Assembly (NCBI GenBank): GCA_963920635.1
Contig: OY987298.1
Coordinates: forward strand, 63,695,949 to 63,759,948
Direction of reading: 5' to 3'
Length of the DNA stretch: 64,000 bases
DNA from: Pseudeuparius sepicola
Lineage: Eukaryota; Arthropoda; Insecta; Coleoptera; Anthribidae
Below the pieces are notes generated by a model, which ran no database searches, had not been told where the DNA came from, and was given only the letters and a program-made list of their open reading frames with translations. The position numbers were made by a program, and so were the translations under genes. Within the stretch, counting starts at the first letter, position 1. Every line of letters starts with the position of its first letter. Below, piece after piece: positions 10,320 to 23,005 of this stretch.

Positions 10320-12772
10320 GTGAGGAACAATGCTATACAGACATCCTCGATTTGATCATACACATTTGACAAACTATGGTTTTTTAAAAGGTATGAATAA
10401 AAAGCTATGAAATACATTAATTTTTCAAAAAATACTCGTGCAACTATTCATATTTTAATTTCTGTATTTGGGGAAACGAAATGAAATCGCATTTTGTTTA
10501 TTTCGAGCCATCGGCTCACGACACTGTATAGATTATATAACTGAATATAATTGTGGCGAGCTTATATTTATAACATTATAATATGTAAATAAAAAATCAG
10601 CAGTTTCCAAGGCAGCAACTTCAGCATTTTTCTTGGTTGCTCATCTCTTCTAGGCAGTTAACTCTGCACAAAATATAACCTTATTTTTGTATATACCAGG
10701 AAATTTTCAGACCAAGAAATACGGATTTAATTATTGTCATAAGACATTTTGATTTTATTTTTGCATAGAAAACTAAATTAACAATTAAATGCATATTTAA
10801 AAAAATTAAGTTTCAAAATACCTAATGAAAATATAGCCAACTAGTTGTAAAAAAAAATCTACTGATACAAGGAACGAAACATATTTTCTTGAAATCGGCA
10901 GTGTATAGTGTCCCAAAGTAAAACTCGTCATTAAAAGCTCAGAAATCGGCACTGAAGTAGCCCATTTTTGTACGATTTTTTCAATAAGTAGGCCTTGGCG
11001 AGATGTAAACATCAAACGTCAGACGCGGAGCCATCGCCCGTCATAAGTGACCAAATATTCAAAACCCGGCCAATAAACGCCCATTTAACTTTTCGTATAC
11101 ACATTGCGAAATTGTTACCTAAAGCAGTATAAATATTTTAGTAGGTTTGAATATCAACAGATTAGTTATGGAGGCTGCACAACAAGCAGCAGTGTGGTTT
11201 TTCTGTTCGAAGGCGCCGTGTCTTGTCATACCTGACCTAGGTAGAGCGATCGTCAAAGTCAAGCAACGCCGCGCGTAGTCGGTTCATTCATATATAATAA
11301 AGCAGAATGATTACAAATTTTTAAAATTCCAAAGAGGACATTAAAAAATTTGCGTAATCTCAATTGAGCACCATACGGGAATTGCACCTATCGTGAAGAA
11401 TAGAAAAGACCGCTTTAGATTTTTTCCCAAGCATTTCAGGTTCTTGAAGTTATAGAACAAAATAGAACGATTTGCACTAGAAGTTCATTACGAAAAATTT
11501 GAAGATTATCGAAAAAATAGTAAAATGCAAAAGTTAGTCATCCAAATAGGATGAGAGAGGTCAGCAGCGAAGTGGTGTTATAGTCCTCCTTACGGCAGAA
11601 TGCGTGCGACGTAAGAGGGAAGAACTCGCAAATATTATAGAATTAGTCACAGTTCAGGAGCGTAGCTCAATTTTGTGTAACTCACTGACTTAATTTTCAT
11701 ATAGTTGTTACCCTTATAACATTGGCAATTATTTCTCGTGCTTGAGAATGCAACGTTATTCCCTGTTTACTAATTTTGCACACGTTAACTCCCGAACATA
11801 CGAAACGCCACTGAGCTCTCTGAGCCGGCGGAAAAAACTTGCCAGCGGCCTAAAAAATGAGGTCTGTGTGGTAGACCAAATACGCAGTTAACTTTACGTA
11901 CTATATAAACAGGCACAAAACGCGTTGGCTAACTGCTTTTGTCAGCCGACTGCTTGGTAGAAGTGCTGTGTTGCCGTATTTCAAAGGCGATGGTAGACGC
12001 GACGATGTTGAAAAAAATATAATAGATGTTTTATCACACCGCGTTAAAAATAAATGATAAACAAAAATGTGTAAGTGGTCCCGTGATGCGAGCTTTATTT
12101 TTTCGGTATAACAGAGTTCAGAAATTCGGCTTCAATATATGATAAAACTTGAATTCGCCAATAAATAACGACTACTCGTATATAGGAAATCTCGCAACGC
12201 TACCCGCATTCTTTAGAAACATTTTCTTTCGTGCTTTGGACTATATAGCACTATTACCTCAGGCATAAGAGAGTACTTGACCCTTTTTTAAAAGTAGTTT
12301 CAAGGTCTGATGAGTAAATTGTTTACAATAATAATTGTATTGTTTTAACACCTCTGACGTCACTAAAATGGCAACATGGTTAGTCAAAATTGTATGTTTC
12401 TAATCTCCAACAAAAGGTTATGTTAAGATAATTTATTCACACTTCTGCGCGCATAGCAAAACCAATGACGTCAGAATCATAAAATGCCCGTTGTTTTGAC
12501 GCCAAGATTAAATATCTCCATACTACTCTAAAAACAAAGATAGAAAGTACGTCACCAGCTATGTAGTCATGACCTTCCCCGGTGATATTTGCGGCCACCA
12601 GTGGCGTAGCAAATTCTCAGAAAAATCGATATATTCGAAAGGATAAAAACTATTCACTATTATTATATTATATTCAGGATGCAAGGATGAGGTTATTGCG
12701 CACAATATTATTTATTACTTCTTAAAATTTTGGAATTATGCGTATTTAGTTTTTGATAAATAATATTATAGG
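10320..12772. other. No gene seen; mostly AT-rich with a GC-moderate stretch at 11.0-12.0 kb
   Basis: Short frames only. A 35-codon frame at about 11168 (MEAAQQAAVWFF start) has no family resemblance and is not called. A promoter-like segment is listed separately. Confidence 0.4.
11860..11960 (+). promoter_or_regulatory. Possible TATA promoter
   Basis: TATATAA at 11903-11909 is followed about 30 bases later by an initiator-like TTTTGTCAGCCG near 11937. Spacing fits an arthropod core promoter, or the U3/R junction of a decayed LTR. No downstream exon is recognisable, so this is weak. Confidence 0.2.
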
Positions 12773-13447
12773 TACAGTGTGCGCAAAGAGTTCGTACCCA
12801 ACAAATGTGAAAATTTGTTATTGTGGATATTAAAAAAAGTATTCTGGGGAATCCTTTCTGCGTATCCAAGGACCTAAGAATCGATTTGACATAATACTGA
12901 AACAACCTTATAACTTTTTAAGTTTTAACCGATCAGAACGAAATTTTTACCAAAGGTAGATGGCATTGTTGCTTCATTTTTTAAAAAAAAAATGTTGCCT
13001 ACTCCAAAGTGAAAGCCACCTGCGATGCCACAATCGGGGCTAAAAATCCGAAAATCATATTAGACATTTTTTATCAAAAAAAATTACTAAAAAAAGTTGT
13101 TCAGAATCGATCCAGAACCGTAAATCCAAAATTTTGTCAAAATAAAAAAATAATAAATAAAAAAATTAAAGTTTTCCTTCGTTTATAAAAGTGTGCCATG
13201 GAAGTTTTAAATTGAATTATTGCATTATATTAAAATAATTACTTTTTGAAAACAACTTGCCTTCAAAACCTCCATGGCTCACTTTTCTAAACGCAGGATA
13301 TTGTTAAATCGTGGTGGTGGTGATTTGACATATATGTCAAAATCGATTCTTAGGACATGCAGAAAAGATTCTCCAGAATAGGTACTTTTTTTAATATCTC
13401 AACAATAAAAATTTTCCAATTTTTTACGAACTCTGGCTCACGCTGTA
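12773..13447. mobile_element. Foldback element with TACAGTGTG-type ends
   Basis: Left end TACAGTGTGCGCAAAGAGTT and right end reading inward TACAGCGTGAGCCAGAGTT are inverted copies. The homology continues with a few gaps over about 120 bases (shared words AATCGATT(C)TTAGG, TTCTGC, TATT(A)AAAAAAAGTA). A second inner inverted pair (13185-13210 and 13268-13298, GTGTGCCATGGA against TCCATGGCTCAC) occupies the middle. There is no transposase; it is a non-autonomous element. Confidence 0.6.
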
Positions 13448-13722
13448 CATAATAAATCGAATTATAAAATTTCGTTCGATCGGATATAAATAATTTTTGA
13501 TTAAAGTAGTACATTAAAAAATAAACCTTTGCATAATACCACATTTTTTATAAAGAAGTTTTTGTTGGGAATTTTAAGAAAAGCCGTTTTACAACTATTA
13601 TAAATATATTTTTAATGATTTATAAAATACAAATTATTAATAACTAAAACTAGTATACAAATAAATGAAAATACTTAAGAAATGTTTTATATCTATATAA
13701 TATGCAGTGTACAAAAAATACT

Positions 13723-14359
13723 TCTTTGGTTCTTCCGGATGCATCCTGCCTCACTGGAGCTGTTTGAGCCAAGCCTTCGTCAAAGATTAAATAGCTTTGC
13801 AACAGAAGCCTCCTTAAAGACCTCTGTCAAAACTAAGCGAGTCTCAATTTCAATTTACAGAAAAATATACAGTAATTTAAAGATAAATTTGGTTCCAATC
13901 TGTTTGTTGTGTGGAGTAATGTGGAATCAAATAAAATGAATATATTTCGCCTAAAAGCGAGTCTCCTTTTAACACATGTCGCTAAGGAGTTGTCTGTAGT
14001 ACTCTTTAGTCTGTACTTTCGTCCACGATTACACTGGACATCCTCAGGGCACGACGATGTGTCTGAGATTCAGTCACATTGTGGTGCCGAACGCTCTGCT
14101 AAAATATACCTACTACACCGCTGAGGTGATTCCGATCGCGGGACGCGCTGTATGAACGAATCGAATCGTCGCTGTATGAACGAATCGAATCGTCGCTGTA
14201 TGAACGACTCGTCGCTAGAGGTGTTTAATTCGTGAACGAACTACTTCATACGAACTATTCTTTATAGTGAACGAATCGTGCCCTGAGAATGTCCCGTGTA
14301 ATCGTGGACGAAAGCTTGGCTCAAACAGCTCCAGCGGACGTATCTGGAAGAACCAAAGA
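13723..14359. mobile_element. Inverted-repeat element with tandem 24-mer core
   Basis: Left arm CTTTGGTTCTTCC ... GAGCTGTTTGAGCCAAGC and right arm GCTTGGCTCAAACAGCTC ... GGAAGAACCAAAG are reverse complements. The arm continues as CGTCCACGATTACACxGGACATxCTCAGGGCACGA (about 14020-14055 against 14276-14315). In the left arm this continuation is separated by about 235 bases of unrelated sequence (about 13790-14020), presumably a later insertion. No coding capacity of its own. Confidence 0.65.
14146..14217. repeat. Tandem repeat, 24 bp x 3
   Basis: Three consecutive units beginning CGCTGTATGAACGA at 14146, 14170 and 14194, the last shortened. They lie at the hinge between the arms of the inverted-repeat element. 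Confidence 0.85.
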
Positions 14360-14544
14360 GGCATCACATTCAGCCTGTAAAAGTATCCAATCAAGAATAT
14401 CAATCAAAAAAATAGGCAATAGGCAAGACATATGTACATTTTCTGGGCCACGCCAATGTTGAAATCCTGTTTTAATATTGCAATTTCCCAAAGAAAGAAA
14501 ATTTAATCTCTTGACTACAAAGTAAGAAAAATTATTTTATATAA

Positions 14545-15985
14545 TCTAGTACTTGACGGAATGTCTACGTAAACAGGTGGAATGGACTGGAATTTCTCAA
14601 TTTATGTGGATATTGATACAGATACCCTGCCTGAAGCCAAAATGAGGCATTGCCATTAGTGTTTATGCCTGTTGGTCTCAATGACTCCTGGAATAATTTC
14701 TACTTGATGGATTAGGTGCTTCTGATAAGGCTAATTTGGTTTTTAGAGTTTATCCATGAAAGTGGCGTGCACGTAATAGCAATGATATTTGATGGGGCAC
14801 ACCATGATATCAGCAAGGCCCAAAAACTTAAAACTGATTTTTCGAATGTGCGTAAGATAATACTTTGAATTACAAAAAGAATTACCTAAAACACAAACAT
14901 GAATATGACATTGAATGAACGTTTTACACAAAACTTGTAGAAATGAAAGATATGGAAGATTTGCATGCTGGGACTAAAATAAGATTGAAGGATTTGCAGT
15001 AGATATGGGAAAAAATGAAAGTCATTCAAACTCCAATTTCCTTGCTTTCTCCCTATCATAGGCGGATATTTTTATACTGGGGCGATACATACCAAGCGGC
15101 AATTCTGACCGTTGATGCACCTCGGTAGATGGCAACTAGGTATACTGTAATAAGAGTGTGTCTGATGTCTTAAAATATTTGTCAAAACATGAGCAGGACT
15201 TTATAAATGCGGAACCAACTGCAAATTTAATACTAACATTTAATGACTTTTTGTACATACTCAATTCAAGGACACTGGCAGTATTTCTATAAAAGGCCTT
15301 TATCAATAATAACTGCAGATGCATTTTTTAATTATTTTGACGAGGTCACAGACTAGATATTGGGTTTAAAAATTGGAAATACACAATACAGGCCATTATG
15401 TCGAAAGAAAAACTCGTTATTTAGGCTTTTTGATATGTATAGTCTTAGAGAAATGTATGGCGAATACGTTTTGCAAAAAAGCGTTATTATAACAACATAC
15501 AAGTTATCACAAGTTATTATTTGGAGCAATTCAAAGAAGATAAGATAATAATCACTCATCTGCACGACAGTTCGAGGCTGACTGCCTATAATAGTGCAAT
15601 GTGAGGTAAAGGCGCCTGAAACAGAAAATGCTTGTAAACTAGAAAATATAGCAATTTTAACTAGTGCTATTGGAAAATTAACAAGAAACGAAGATGACGA
15701 AAATATATTTATTCAAATAATTTAAGATCAGAAGCAAATATACTCTTGGAAAGTATAGATTGCATAGATAATTCTGAAGTTGGGAATATTAACAGGCTAT
15801 GTATCAGATATTGTTTCGTATATAGCAGGATTTGTGTATTATTAGAATTAGAAGGTTCATTTTCCTGTGCGCAAATTTTAAAGCATATGGGCATTTAACA
15901 AAGGCATCAAATTTAATTGTTAAAGTTTGCGATAAGGCGGAAAAATATTTTATATTTTTTAATTCAGATGTTATTAAAGAAGGTA
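14545..15985 (+). pseudogene. Decayed P-element/THAP9-like transposase, catalytic part
   Basis: A heavily mutated relative of the catalytic exon of the minus-strand transposase at 17.9-20.0 kb, read on the plus strand in shifting frames. Collinear blocks are recognisable: LVLDGMST then KQVEWTG (about 14548-14592), FIHESGVHVIAMIFDGA (about 14750, second catalytic Asp region), DLHAGTKIRLKDLQ (about 14957), FNDFLYILNSR (about 15240), an LSQ-type block (about 15508), KLTRNEDDENIFIQ (about 15677), VSDIVSYIAGFV (about 15802) and LTKASNLIVKVC (about 15897). Stops and frameshifts occur throughout. The 5' exons (THAP finger, coiled coil) were not found upstream. It is the tail-to-tail inverted neighbour of the better copy, and much more diverged than a recent duplicate would be. 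Confidence 0.85.
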
Positions 15986-16598
15986 CCTGCTAAAAAAGAA
16001 TCGATTTTTTTTATTTTATAGTAAGGGTCAAAAATGTCGTTTTTCTGCGATCGTACAGAAAGTTACTACTTTTTGCACTATATACTGTGCCAAAAGTATA
16101 ATCATAGTTACCTATGGATGGACCCTGACAGTGACAATTCCCGTAATTAATTTCAAGTTGTCAGTTTAAAATTTTAATATTTTGTTGTGTAAAACTGAAA
16201 AATGTCGAGTTGTAGATACTTCCCAATTCGATCGTAGAAAAAATATTGTGTGCAACATGTGCAAAAAGCATATTTTTTGCACTCTTCGTCTCGAGCTGAA
16301 AACTTCATGCCTCGTGTAACAAAAATACACTTTTTTTACTACTAACCTGAGAAATCACCATTATTTACCTCATTCCTCTAATGAGAAGTAATATTTCTCT
16401 ACCTAGGTAAATAATGATAATAAAAAAATACCTAGGTAAATAATGAAAAATTTTCTATGTGACATTTAAAAATTAGTGTCATTTTATCAGCTTGACAACT
16501 GAACTCCCAGGCTACTTGATATTTTGAAGTATTTGAAAAAAACGAGAAATGACTAAAATATGGCAATATTTCAATGTTAGTGGTAAAAAAAATTCTAT
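15986..16598. repeat. AT-rich repeats around a CTACCTAGGTAAATAATG motif
   Basis: No gene. TACCTAGGTAAATAATGA occurs twice (about 16400 and 16429), and CATTATTTACCT appears in inverted form at about 16359 and 16619. The recurring (A)CCATTATTTACC word suggests remnants of one small inverted-repeat family, also present in the hairpin to the right. Confidence 0.4.
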
Positions 16599-16718
16599 AT
16601 ACACTTCGGTTGAGAAGGCCATTATTTACCTCGCATATTATATCCTTCGGCGCTACGCGCCTCAGGATATAAAAATGTTCGATAAATAATGGCTCACTTC
16701 TCAACCTAGGTGTATAAT
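16599..16718. mobile_element. MITE-like hairpin with GGCGCTACGCGCC loop
   Basis: Ends ACACTTCGGTTGAGAAG and CTTCTCAACCTAGGTGT pair, then GCCATTATTTA with TAAATAATGGC, then TATATCC with GGATATA. The tip is TTCGGCGCTACGCGCCTCA, itself palindromic. About 120 bases of near-continuous hairpin. Confidence 0.65.
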
Positions 16719-16781
16719 ATACTATTTTGCACTACTTACACAAATAACTACTAAGACAGTAGGTAGTATTAAAAGTAATAG

Positions 16782-17876
16782 CAAAGTCTAGAGAATAGTA
16801 TAAGTCAGCTCACTTCTTTGTTCTCTCGGAGAAAACAACAATTTTTTGCGACTGGTCGTAAATCAGCCTCGAACCGCTCTCAGCTACATATAGACCTGGA
16901 GATAGTGACAGATTTTTGGACGTGATTTTACTCAGTATGCCTTGCAAAGGGCATTATGTGGCACATATTCTCACAATAATAAGGTATGAACCAGAGAGTC
17001 ATCCTGGGTTCTTCATATGAAAAACTGAGTTTTCAATTATTCGAAAAATATGCGTTTTGATATGATTTTACTCAGGCTGCTATTATAATGAAGTTCAAAA
17101 TAGAAAAATCCTCGGAAAACCATAGGCATACCGTTAGCGTGGGTTCAAAGGGCTATTATTGTCACGTGAACTTGTATTTTAATAATTAGTTTTTCCACGT
17201 TTCTGAACAGGCTGCCAAGGAGAAGTATGGAAGTGCTTGTTATGAAAATGCTGAAAAGAGGATGGCATACCTTTTACGCTTGTCCAAGTACTGTTTAAAT
17301 TGAATGTTATTTAATAATTTAAACGATTTATTTGATGTTAAGTGTACTTGGATATGCGCAAACGGTATGCCATATTTTCTTCAGCAGTTTCATAACAAGA
17401 AAGAACTTGCATACTTCTCATTGGCAGCCTGTTTAGAAACGTGGAAAAAATAATTATTAAAATACAAGATCACGTGGCAATAATAGCCCTTTGGACCCAC
17501 CCTAACGGTATGCCTATGGTTTTGCTTCATTATAAAACACATGGCAGCCTGTATAAAATCATATCAAAACGCATATTTTTCGAATAATTGAAAACCCAGT
17601 TTTTCACATGAAGAACCCAGGACGACTCTCTGATTCATACCTTATTATTGTGAGAATATGTGCCACATAATGCCCTTTGCAAGGCATAGGTACTGAGTAA
17701 AATCACGTCCAAAAATCTGTCACTATCTCCCGGTCTAAAAGCTTATTTTCTTATCAAATCAGATATCGATCGCCGTACTCCGATGACGGCGGGCCGAGGG
17801 AGCGGGAGATGGCAGGGGGGAAACGTTTGTTTACACAAGGCCGAGTGCGCCGACTTATAGTATTCTCTAGACTTTG
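16782..17876. mobile_element. Long foldback transposon with 7-bp target duplication
   Basis: Starts CAAAGTCTAGAGAATA and ends TATTCTCTAGACTTTG. It is flanked by GTAATAG at 16775-16781 and 17877-17883 (8 bases if the shared C is counted). Inside, arms of about 380 bases (about 16900-17280 and 17340-17745) form a near-perfect palindrome, while about 100 bases next to each terminus differ: AGCCTCGAACCGCTC on the left, GC-rich GATGACGGCGGGCCGAGG on the right. No protein is encoded. A C-A-x-x-G start with a 7-8 base duplication is compatible with a hAT-type transposase acting in trans. It sits about 10-17 bases beyond the stop codon of the P-like transposase gene. A shorter inverted copy lies at 59851-60216 and a diverged fragment at 63690-63862. 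Confidence 0.8.
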
Positions 17877-17892
17877 GTAATAGCAGCAAGGA

Positions 17893-19953
17893 TTATTGAT
17901 TTATGAACAAAATCGTCTTTGTGTGTAAACTTCGTACACGACCCTTTAAGACAGTGTCAAGTTTTTTGCTGGTTTCGTGGTGTATTCTAATGTTGAAGTA
18001 AGATTTTAAAATTAATTTTATTAATTTCGGTGCATGTCCATCTATAGGATCATCTTCATAAAGATGATCACCAAAAAAGTTATAAATATTGGATGATAGT
18101 CTATTTAATGTTTGATTTGTTAGAAGAGGTATAGGATTTTGTACAGACTTTGGCAACTTTGTAGTTTTTGTAAATATTTTAAAAGTCGTTTCTCCTTCCT
18201 TACACACTTCTACAATTAATGTGGATGCTTTAGTTAATTTACCAAATTGTTTAATTTTTTGAAGTTCTGATAACGATTCTTGCCCTTCCAATAACAATAA
18301 ACATTTGATACATGTCGCACATTTTTTCAATGTTTTTACAACAAACCCAGCTATGTAGCCTACTATATCTTGTACATAAGGTGTTAAATCCCAAGACTAT
18401 GCGAATTAAAAAATGTTTTACCTACTTCTTCAAATATTTTTGCTTGCTCTTGAATAAATTCTGATGTCTTGTCTAAACGTTCTCCATCTTCGTTTGTAGT
18501 GAGACCTCCACCAAAAGTTAATATTGAAATTTTTTCCAAGTCTTGAACATTTCCTGTTTTTGATGTAACTAGTTCAGTATGGACTATTAATCTTTTATAT
18601 GCTGCCTCAAATTGTCGCGAAGTTGGATTATTGTTGTGGCCTCCTCTACTTCTAACAGCACCAAAAAATAACTCCAAGTGGTCCTGAGACAGTTTATAGG
18701 TAAGCAAATATTGCAGCATATTGTTTTGTACTATATACTTGTTATACATTTGCCTTAAACTATGGATGCAAATTAAAAATCCTAAAAAGCCAGTTTTTCT
18801 GTTACTTTTTAACACAGGTTTTAGAAAAAGTTGTACATGTTTAATATAGTTTTCAATGTGGAGCAAATAAGCAAAAAAAATCGTCAGCTTTTTTATTGGA
18901 AATAGGATGCTTGTACTTATATTTAGCAAGTTTATTTCTCGAATTGAAAATGTCAAAAAGATCATTATTAAATAACCGAATAAAATTTGAAGTTCCTGTG
19001 GAGCCGCAAAACTCAGGAAATTGATTTTGTAATGATTTAAGAGCATCAGAAACGCTTCTACTAAGAGTTTGGACAGCCAACCTGACTTTCATTTTTTCCC
19101 GCGTCCAATCTAGGTGTCGGAGTTTTATTTTTGTACCAGCATGTAACCCTTCTGAATATTGCTTCCCTACCAGTTTTGTCATGTAGTTCCATTCTATTGG
19201 TAAATTGTTCAAACCATCCTGTAACACTTTTTGTGACCCAAAGCAATTTCTTACAAGTTTTATCATGTGACATGGGTCTAAGAAAATGTAAACATCATCG
19301 TTGGTTATAGGATGCTTGAAGCTTGATTTAATGTTTGACATGTCCTTAAAATTAGCCCCAAGTTTCTGCGCCATGGCAAAATTAGTAGGAGCACCATCGA
19401 ATGTAACTGAAGTGACAACAATACCGCTTTCGTGAATAAATTCCAAACATTTTGTGAGTAACCCTGCTTTCTCTATACTTGATATTCCATCCGGAAGGAA
19501 ATATCCTACGGGGATTTTCCGTGTAGCGTTTAGTGTTACCAACATGAAACATAAGACCTCCCTTGCTTCAGGAATATTATCGGAGTCGAGTTGGGTGCCT
19601 ATATCAACATACCCCGTGAATTTGGTACCAGTCCATTCAACTTGTTTCCTGATGCTCATCTCATCGAGCCATAAGTTACAAAGTATTTGGTACGAGGATT
19701 CTTCTTGTTTTATTTTAAGGGCCTTGAAAGATTCCTGGGTGAAGCCTGGGGATCCATCCACAGATCTGTACCATTTTGATAATGTACGAGGATGTGGCAG
19801 GACTTTATCAAAACTGTTCCTTACAAACTCGTAGGCATTTGCGGAATAAAACGATAATGTTAATGCAAATGCCCTTAAAGTTGGAGAATATTTTACTCGT
19901 TTGCCCTTCAGCATCTTTTCGAAAATGTCCCCAGCAGGTCCATCTAATGAAGC
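17893..19953 (-). CDS. Exon 6: RNase H-like catalytic core, two frameshifts
   Basis: Starts ASLDGPAGDIFEKML directly after the 62-base intron. It reads in three successive frames: to about 18880 (LDEMSIR, FDGAPTN, DPCHMIKLVRN blocks), from about 18880 to 18390 (LSQDHLELFFGAVRSRGG, NNNPTSRQFEAAYKRLIVH), and from about 18390 to the stop at 17893 (DIVGYIAGFVV, KCATCIKC, HETSKKL). The switches are one extra T in a T8 run and one lost base near CTTGGGATTT, which cancel in length. The last third carries the C-rich tail typical of THAP9-like proteins. Confidence 0.85.
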
Positions 19954-20015
19954 CTAGAATCGGATAGAGTATATCAAAATACTTTATACACAATGTTAAT
20001 GATTAAAGCACATAC

Positions 20016-20244
20016 CTGGATTGATAATGTCGAAGACTCCGAGAGAGAGAACTTTTCTTTGAGTACATTCAAAAGCTCGTTTAAATTTCCCACTTTGGTT
20101 TCTAGTCGATTAACTTTCCTTTGCAACGTTTTAGCTTTCTTCTTTTGTGTTTCAATTTCTGTTTTCAAAATTTTGAAATTTGATTTGGCTTTGGTAGGTG
20201 AAGAAAAATCCCCACTGGACATATCACCGATATAACGTCTTTTC
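20016..20244 (-). CDS. Exon 5: basic stretch and coiled coil
   Basis: Acceptor CTTTCAG|GAAAAGACG; RRYIGDMSSGDFSSPTKA then heptad-rich LKTEIETQKKKAKTLQRK ... NELLNVLKEKF. This matches the leucine-zipper dimerisation segment that follows the THAP domain in P-element-like transposases. Ends in phase 0 at CAG|GTATG; intron 5 is only 62 bases (19954-20015) and starts and ends GT..AG. Confidence 0.8.
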
Positions 20245-21012
20245 CTGAAAGAAAGTATTCAGTTTTATTAGGAGAAAAATTATTTTGAAAGTACATGTTT
20301 GTGAACGTACTATTTTTTTTTTTCACATTTCCAAATTTCTATACAGTATATCCGCAGATTGACTTAACAAGAGAAAAACTTTTTTATTTTTTTTTTAATT
20401 TGCAATGATTTATATACACTATTAGCAATAATTATTCTTATGGCAGATATGACGATTAAATCCTGGTATATATAATCTTATATACCTACGTATTTAGTTG
20501 AGATTTCTAATTTGAAGTCCTTACTTAATTCAGCTTTTTATTTTGTAATTTCTTCTAAAATTTGAAATAGAGCGAGTCTAGTCTTGCACAATTCTCAGTC
20601 ATTTCGACCTTACAGTCGTAATGTATATCTGAGGAGACACCAATCCACTCTTGTTTATTTTGCCAGAAACAATTTTTACGAAGAATATATTCTTCGCCAA
20701 AAATTAAAATTAAAAGTTTCTGCTCTTATTAATTAAATCTGTGGACATATACTGTAGATTAAGTATAAATTGTAATATTGTATATTTTCGTAGGTATCTC
20801 GCTTTCTCCAGAGTGTGGTACCTCTGAACGAGGTCTCGACTATGTCTTATTATACTACAATGTAAACAGTCCAACTTAGAGTTAGAAAATGTCATTTAAA
20901 AAAAACAACATATGTCCGTAAACGTTTTGTTTTCGAGACACAAGGGTTGAAGTTTCTCCTGAAAAATCAACTTATTTCGAAATATTCTAATCCAGGGGAA
21001 ACCATATTTTGT

Positions 21013-21017
<5 letters not shown>

Positions 21018-21050
<33 letters not shown>
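21018..21050. repeat. (TA)n microsatellite
   Basis: About 16 TA dinucleotides in intron 4 of the transposase gene. Confidence 0.95.
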
Positions 21051-21055
<5 letters not shown>

Positions 21056-21691
21056 GCACTCTCTGCATCCTGCACTTTGAAAAAAAAAACCGCTCTTTTG
21101 TCTGTATGTTAAGATAAACTGTAATAAATGAAATTTCTCGCAAATCGGTAACAAATTCGAAGAAATTCTGAGATACACTTTTTAATTGTAATTAAATTGC
21201 ACGTCTAAATGTGGGATAAAATTTAATTTGGTATAGGGCGATAATTTTTTCTTTGTATTGCTACTGGCTAGTGGCTACCTAGGCTTCCGCCACTGGTAGC
21301 TCGAAGGGCCTGGTATTAATACCCTTAACTGTACTTCATGCCCTTCAACTTTACTGGCTTAGACTATTTTGAAATACTTAAGTCGATTTTTCAGGGGAAA
21401 TTGCAACACCCTGCATCTCTAAATCATAGCGTTTGCAGACCAATGTTTATAAGAATTGTTTTTCTTAAAATGGCATTTCCTAACTCTGTTTAAAGTTTGG
21501 CCATGACAGTTAAAAAATTGTATGTTTCTGGGCAAAAAGATAATGATTACGACACGGCAGCCAGAAAACAAATTTTTGGCCTCAATTGGACATTAGTAGG
21601 TATTATTAAAGAATCCGTGCTTGATTTTTCATTTTTGGCTTTCCTCTGGCATAAATGGGTGGGGGAGTGGCAAGAAATTTAGAATACCCTG

Positions 21692-21949
21692 TACAGGGTG
21701 GTCAAGTATATGGATCACCCCTAATATATTTTTGGAACGAAGTTCCTTTACGCGGCTTATAGGTAGGACCTAAATGGTAGAAATCGTCAGATCGAATAGC
21801 TAGGCAATCCGATATACGAGTGGTGTGTGAGTGGAAGTTTTTTTATTTTTCCTACAGGGCTATTGCAATGCATTTTCAAAAAAACAATTGAGCATCGAGT
21901 AACATAGACATATAATATAAGTATGGCTCTTTAAATAGAACACCCTGTA
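21692..21949. mobile_element. MITE with TACAGGGTG ends, in intron 4
   Basis: Left end TACAGGGTGGTC and right end GAACACCCTGTA are inverted. There is no reading frame of its own. Related termini occur at 62610-62957 and 48612-49790. It lies inside the long intron of the P-like transposase gene. Confidence 0.55.
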
Positions 21950-22289
21950 TATCTTTATATTTTTGAAATATAAGTATTTTTTCGATTCTAATGGTATATA
22001 GGTTTTATATATTTAGTCCAGACGGTTGGAAGATATTCGACCTTGAAATTTTCAATTTTGCACTTTTGATGTCCACTGATTCGAAAATGAAACCTTTGCT
22101 GGTATACTTTATGAGCATTCGCCCTTAAAAATATGGCTGCATTTCCTTATATTCTAAATTTGGTATACAACCTGTTGATTTAATAAACAAATTACATCCA
22201 ATTTAAAACACTCTAAAATAATTATACTGTACGTGTATGATCCACTTACAGCACCTCTGTATTATTTTTCAACTTTCAATTTAAATCAA

Positions 22290-23005
22290 CTCAACTCAAA
22301 TGTCAAGTTCATCGCCGGCCTCCTAGTACCTCACGAATAGGACGAATATTCAATATCTTGTTTCACGTTCAAGATATAGAAAGGAGTTATGAGGAAAAGT
22401 TGTTCAGAACCAAACTTTTAGCCCGTGTACCAAATTTTAGCGACATCTGAATTTTCTTTTTTTTCCGTTATTTTCAATAATTATTATGAGGTTATTTTCA
22501 TTTTTTACATTGTAATATCATTAAAAGATTAATTCTAATAAAATTTTTAAAGCAAAATTTCAAGTCCATGCCATGTGTCATTATTTTGACATAAATATTT
22601 CCACTTATTAATATCGCGCAGGATACCTAAGCTGCAGGATGAATATTTCCGGAAATATTTTGAGTTTCCATGGTAACCAAACAAAAAACAAGCCTCTGAT
22701 TGGCTTAAAAATGGCGGTGTGAAATGTTCCTTAAAAGATTACCTCTGTTATTTTCAATGATTGCCATTGCTACCTAACCAGACTTTTAAACTTCGGTAAT
22801 AAAATTGGGACTGACAAAAAATTACACAAAAATGAAAATTCAAATATGGCATTGAAATGTGGTACGCGGGGCAAAAATTCGGTTCTGAACAACTTTTCTT
22901 TATAACCTTTTCCGATATCTTTAACGCCTAACAAAATGTTGAATATTGGGCCCTATTGGGGAGGTCGAAGCAAGCTGGGGATGCACCTGGCATTTATGTT
23001 AAATA
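22290..23005. mobile_element. Foldback element in intron 4
   Basis: Left arm from CAAATGTCAAGTTCATC through AATATTCAATATCTTGTT to GAAAAGTTGTTCAGAACC (about 22296-22450). Its imperfect reverse complement ends the element (about 22850-22998, GGTTCTGAACAACTTTTC through AATATTGGGCCCTATT). The middle is unrelated AT-rich DNA. No protein. Confidence 0.65.

Noticed and set aside
18384..19273. Several frames on both strands overlapping exon 6 of the P-like gene
   Set aside because: Only the minus-strand frames with catalytic blocks are real; the others are shadows.
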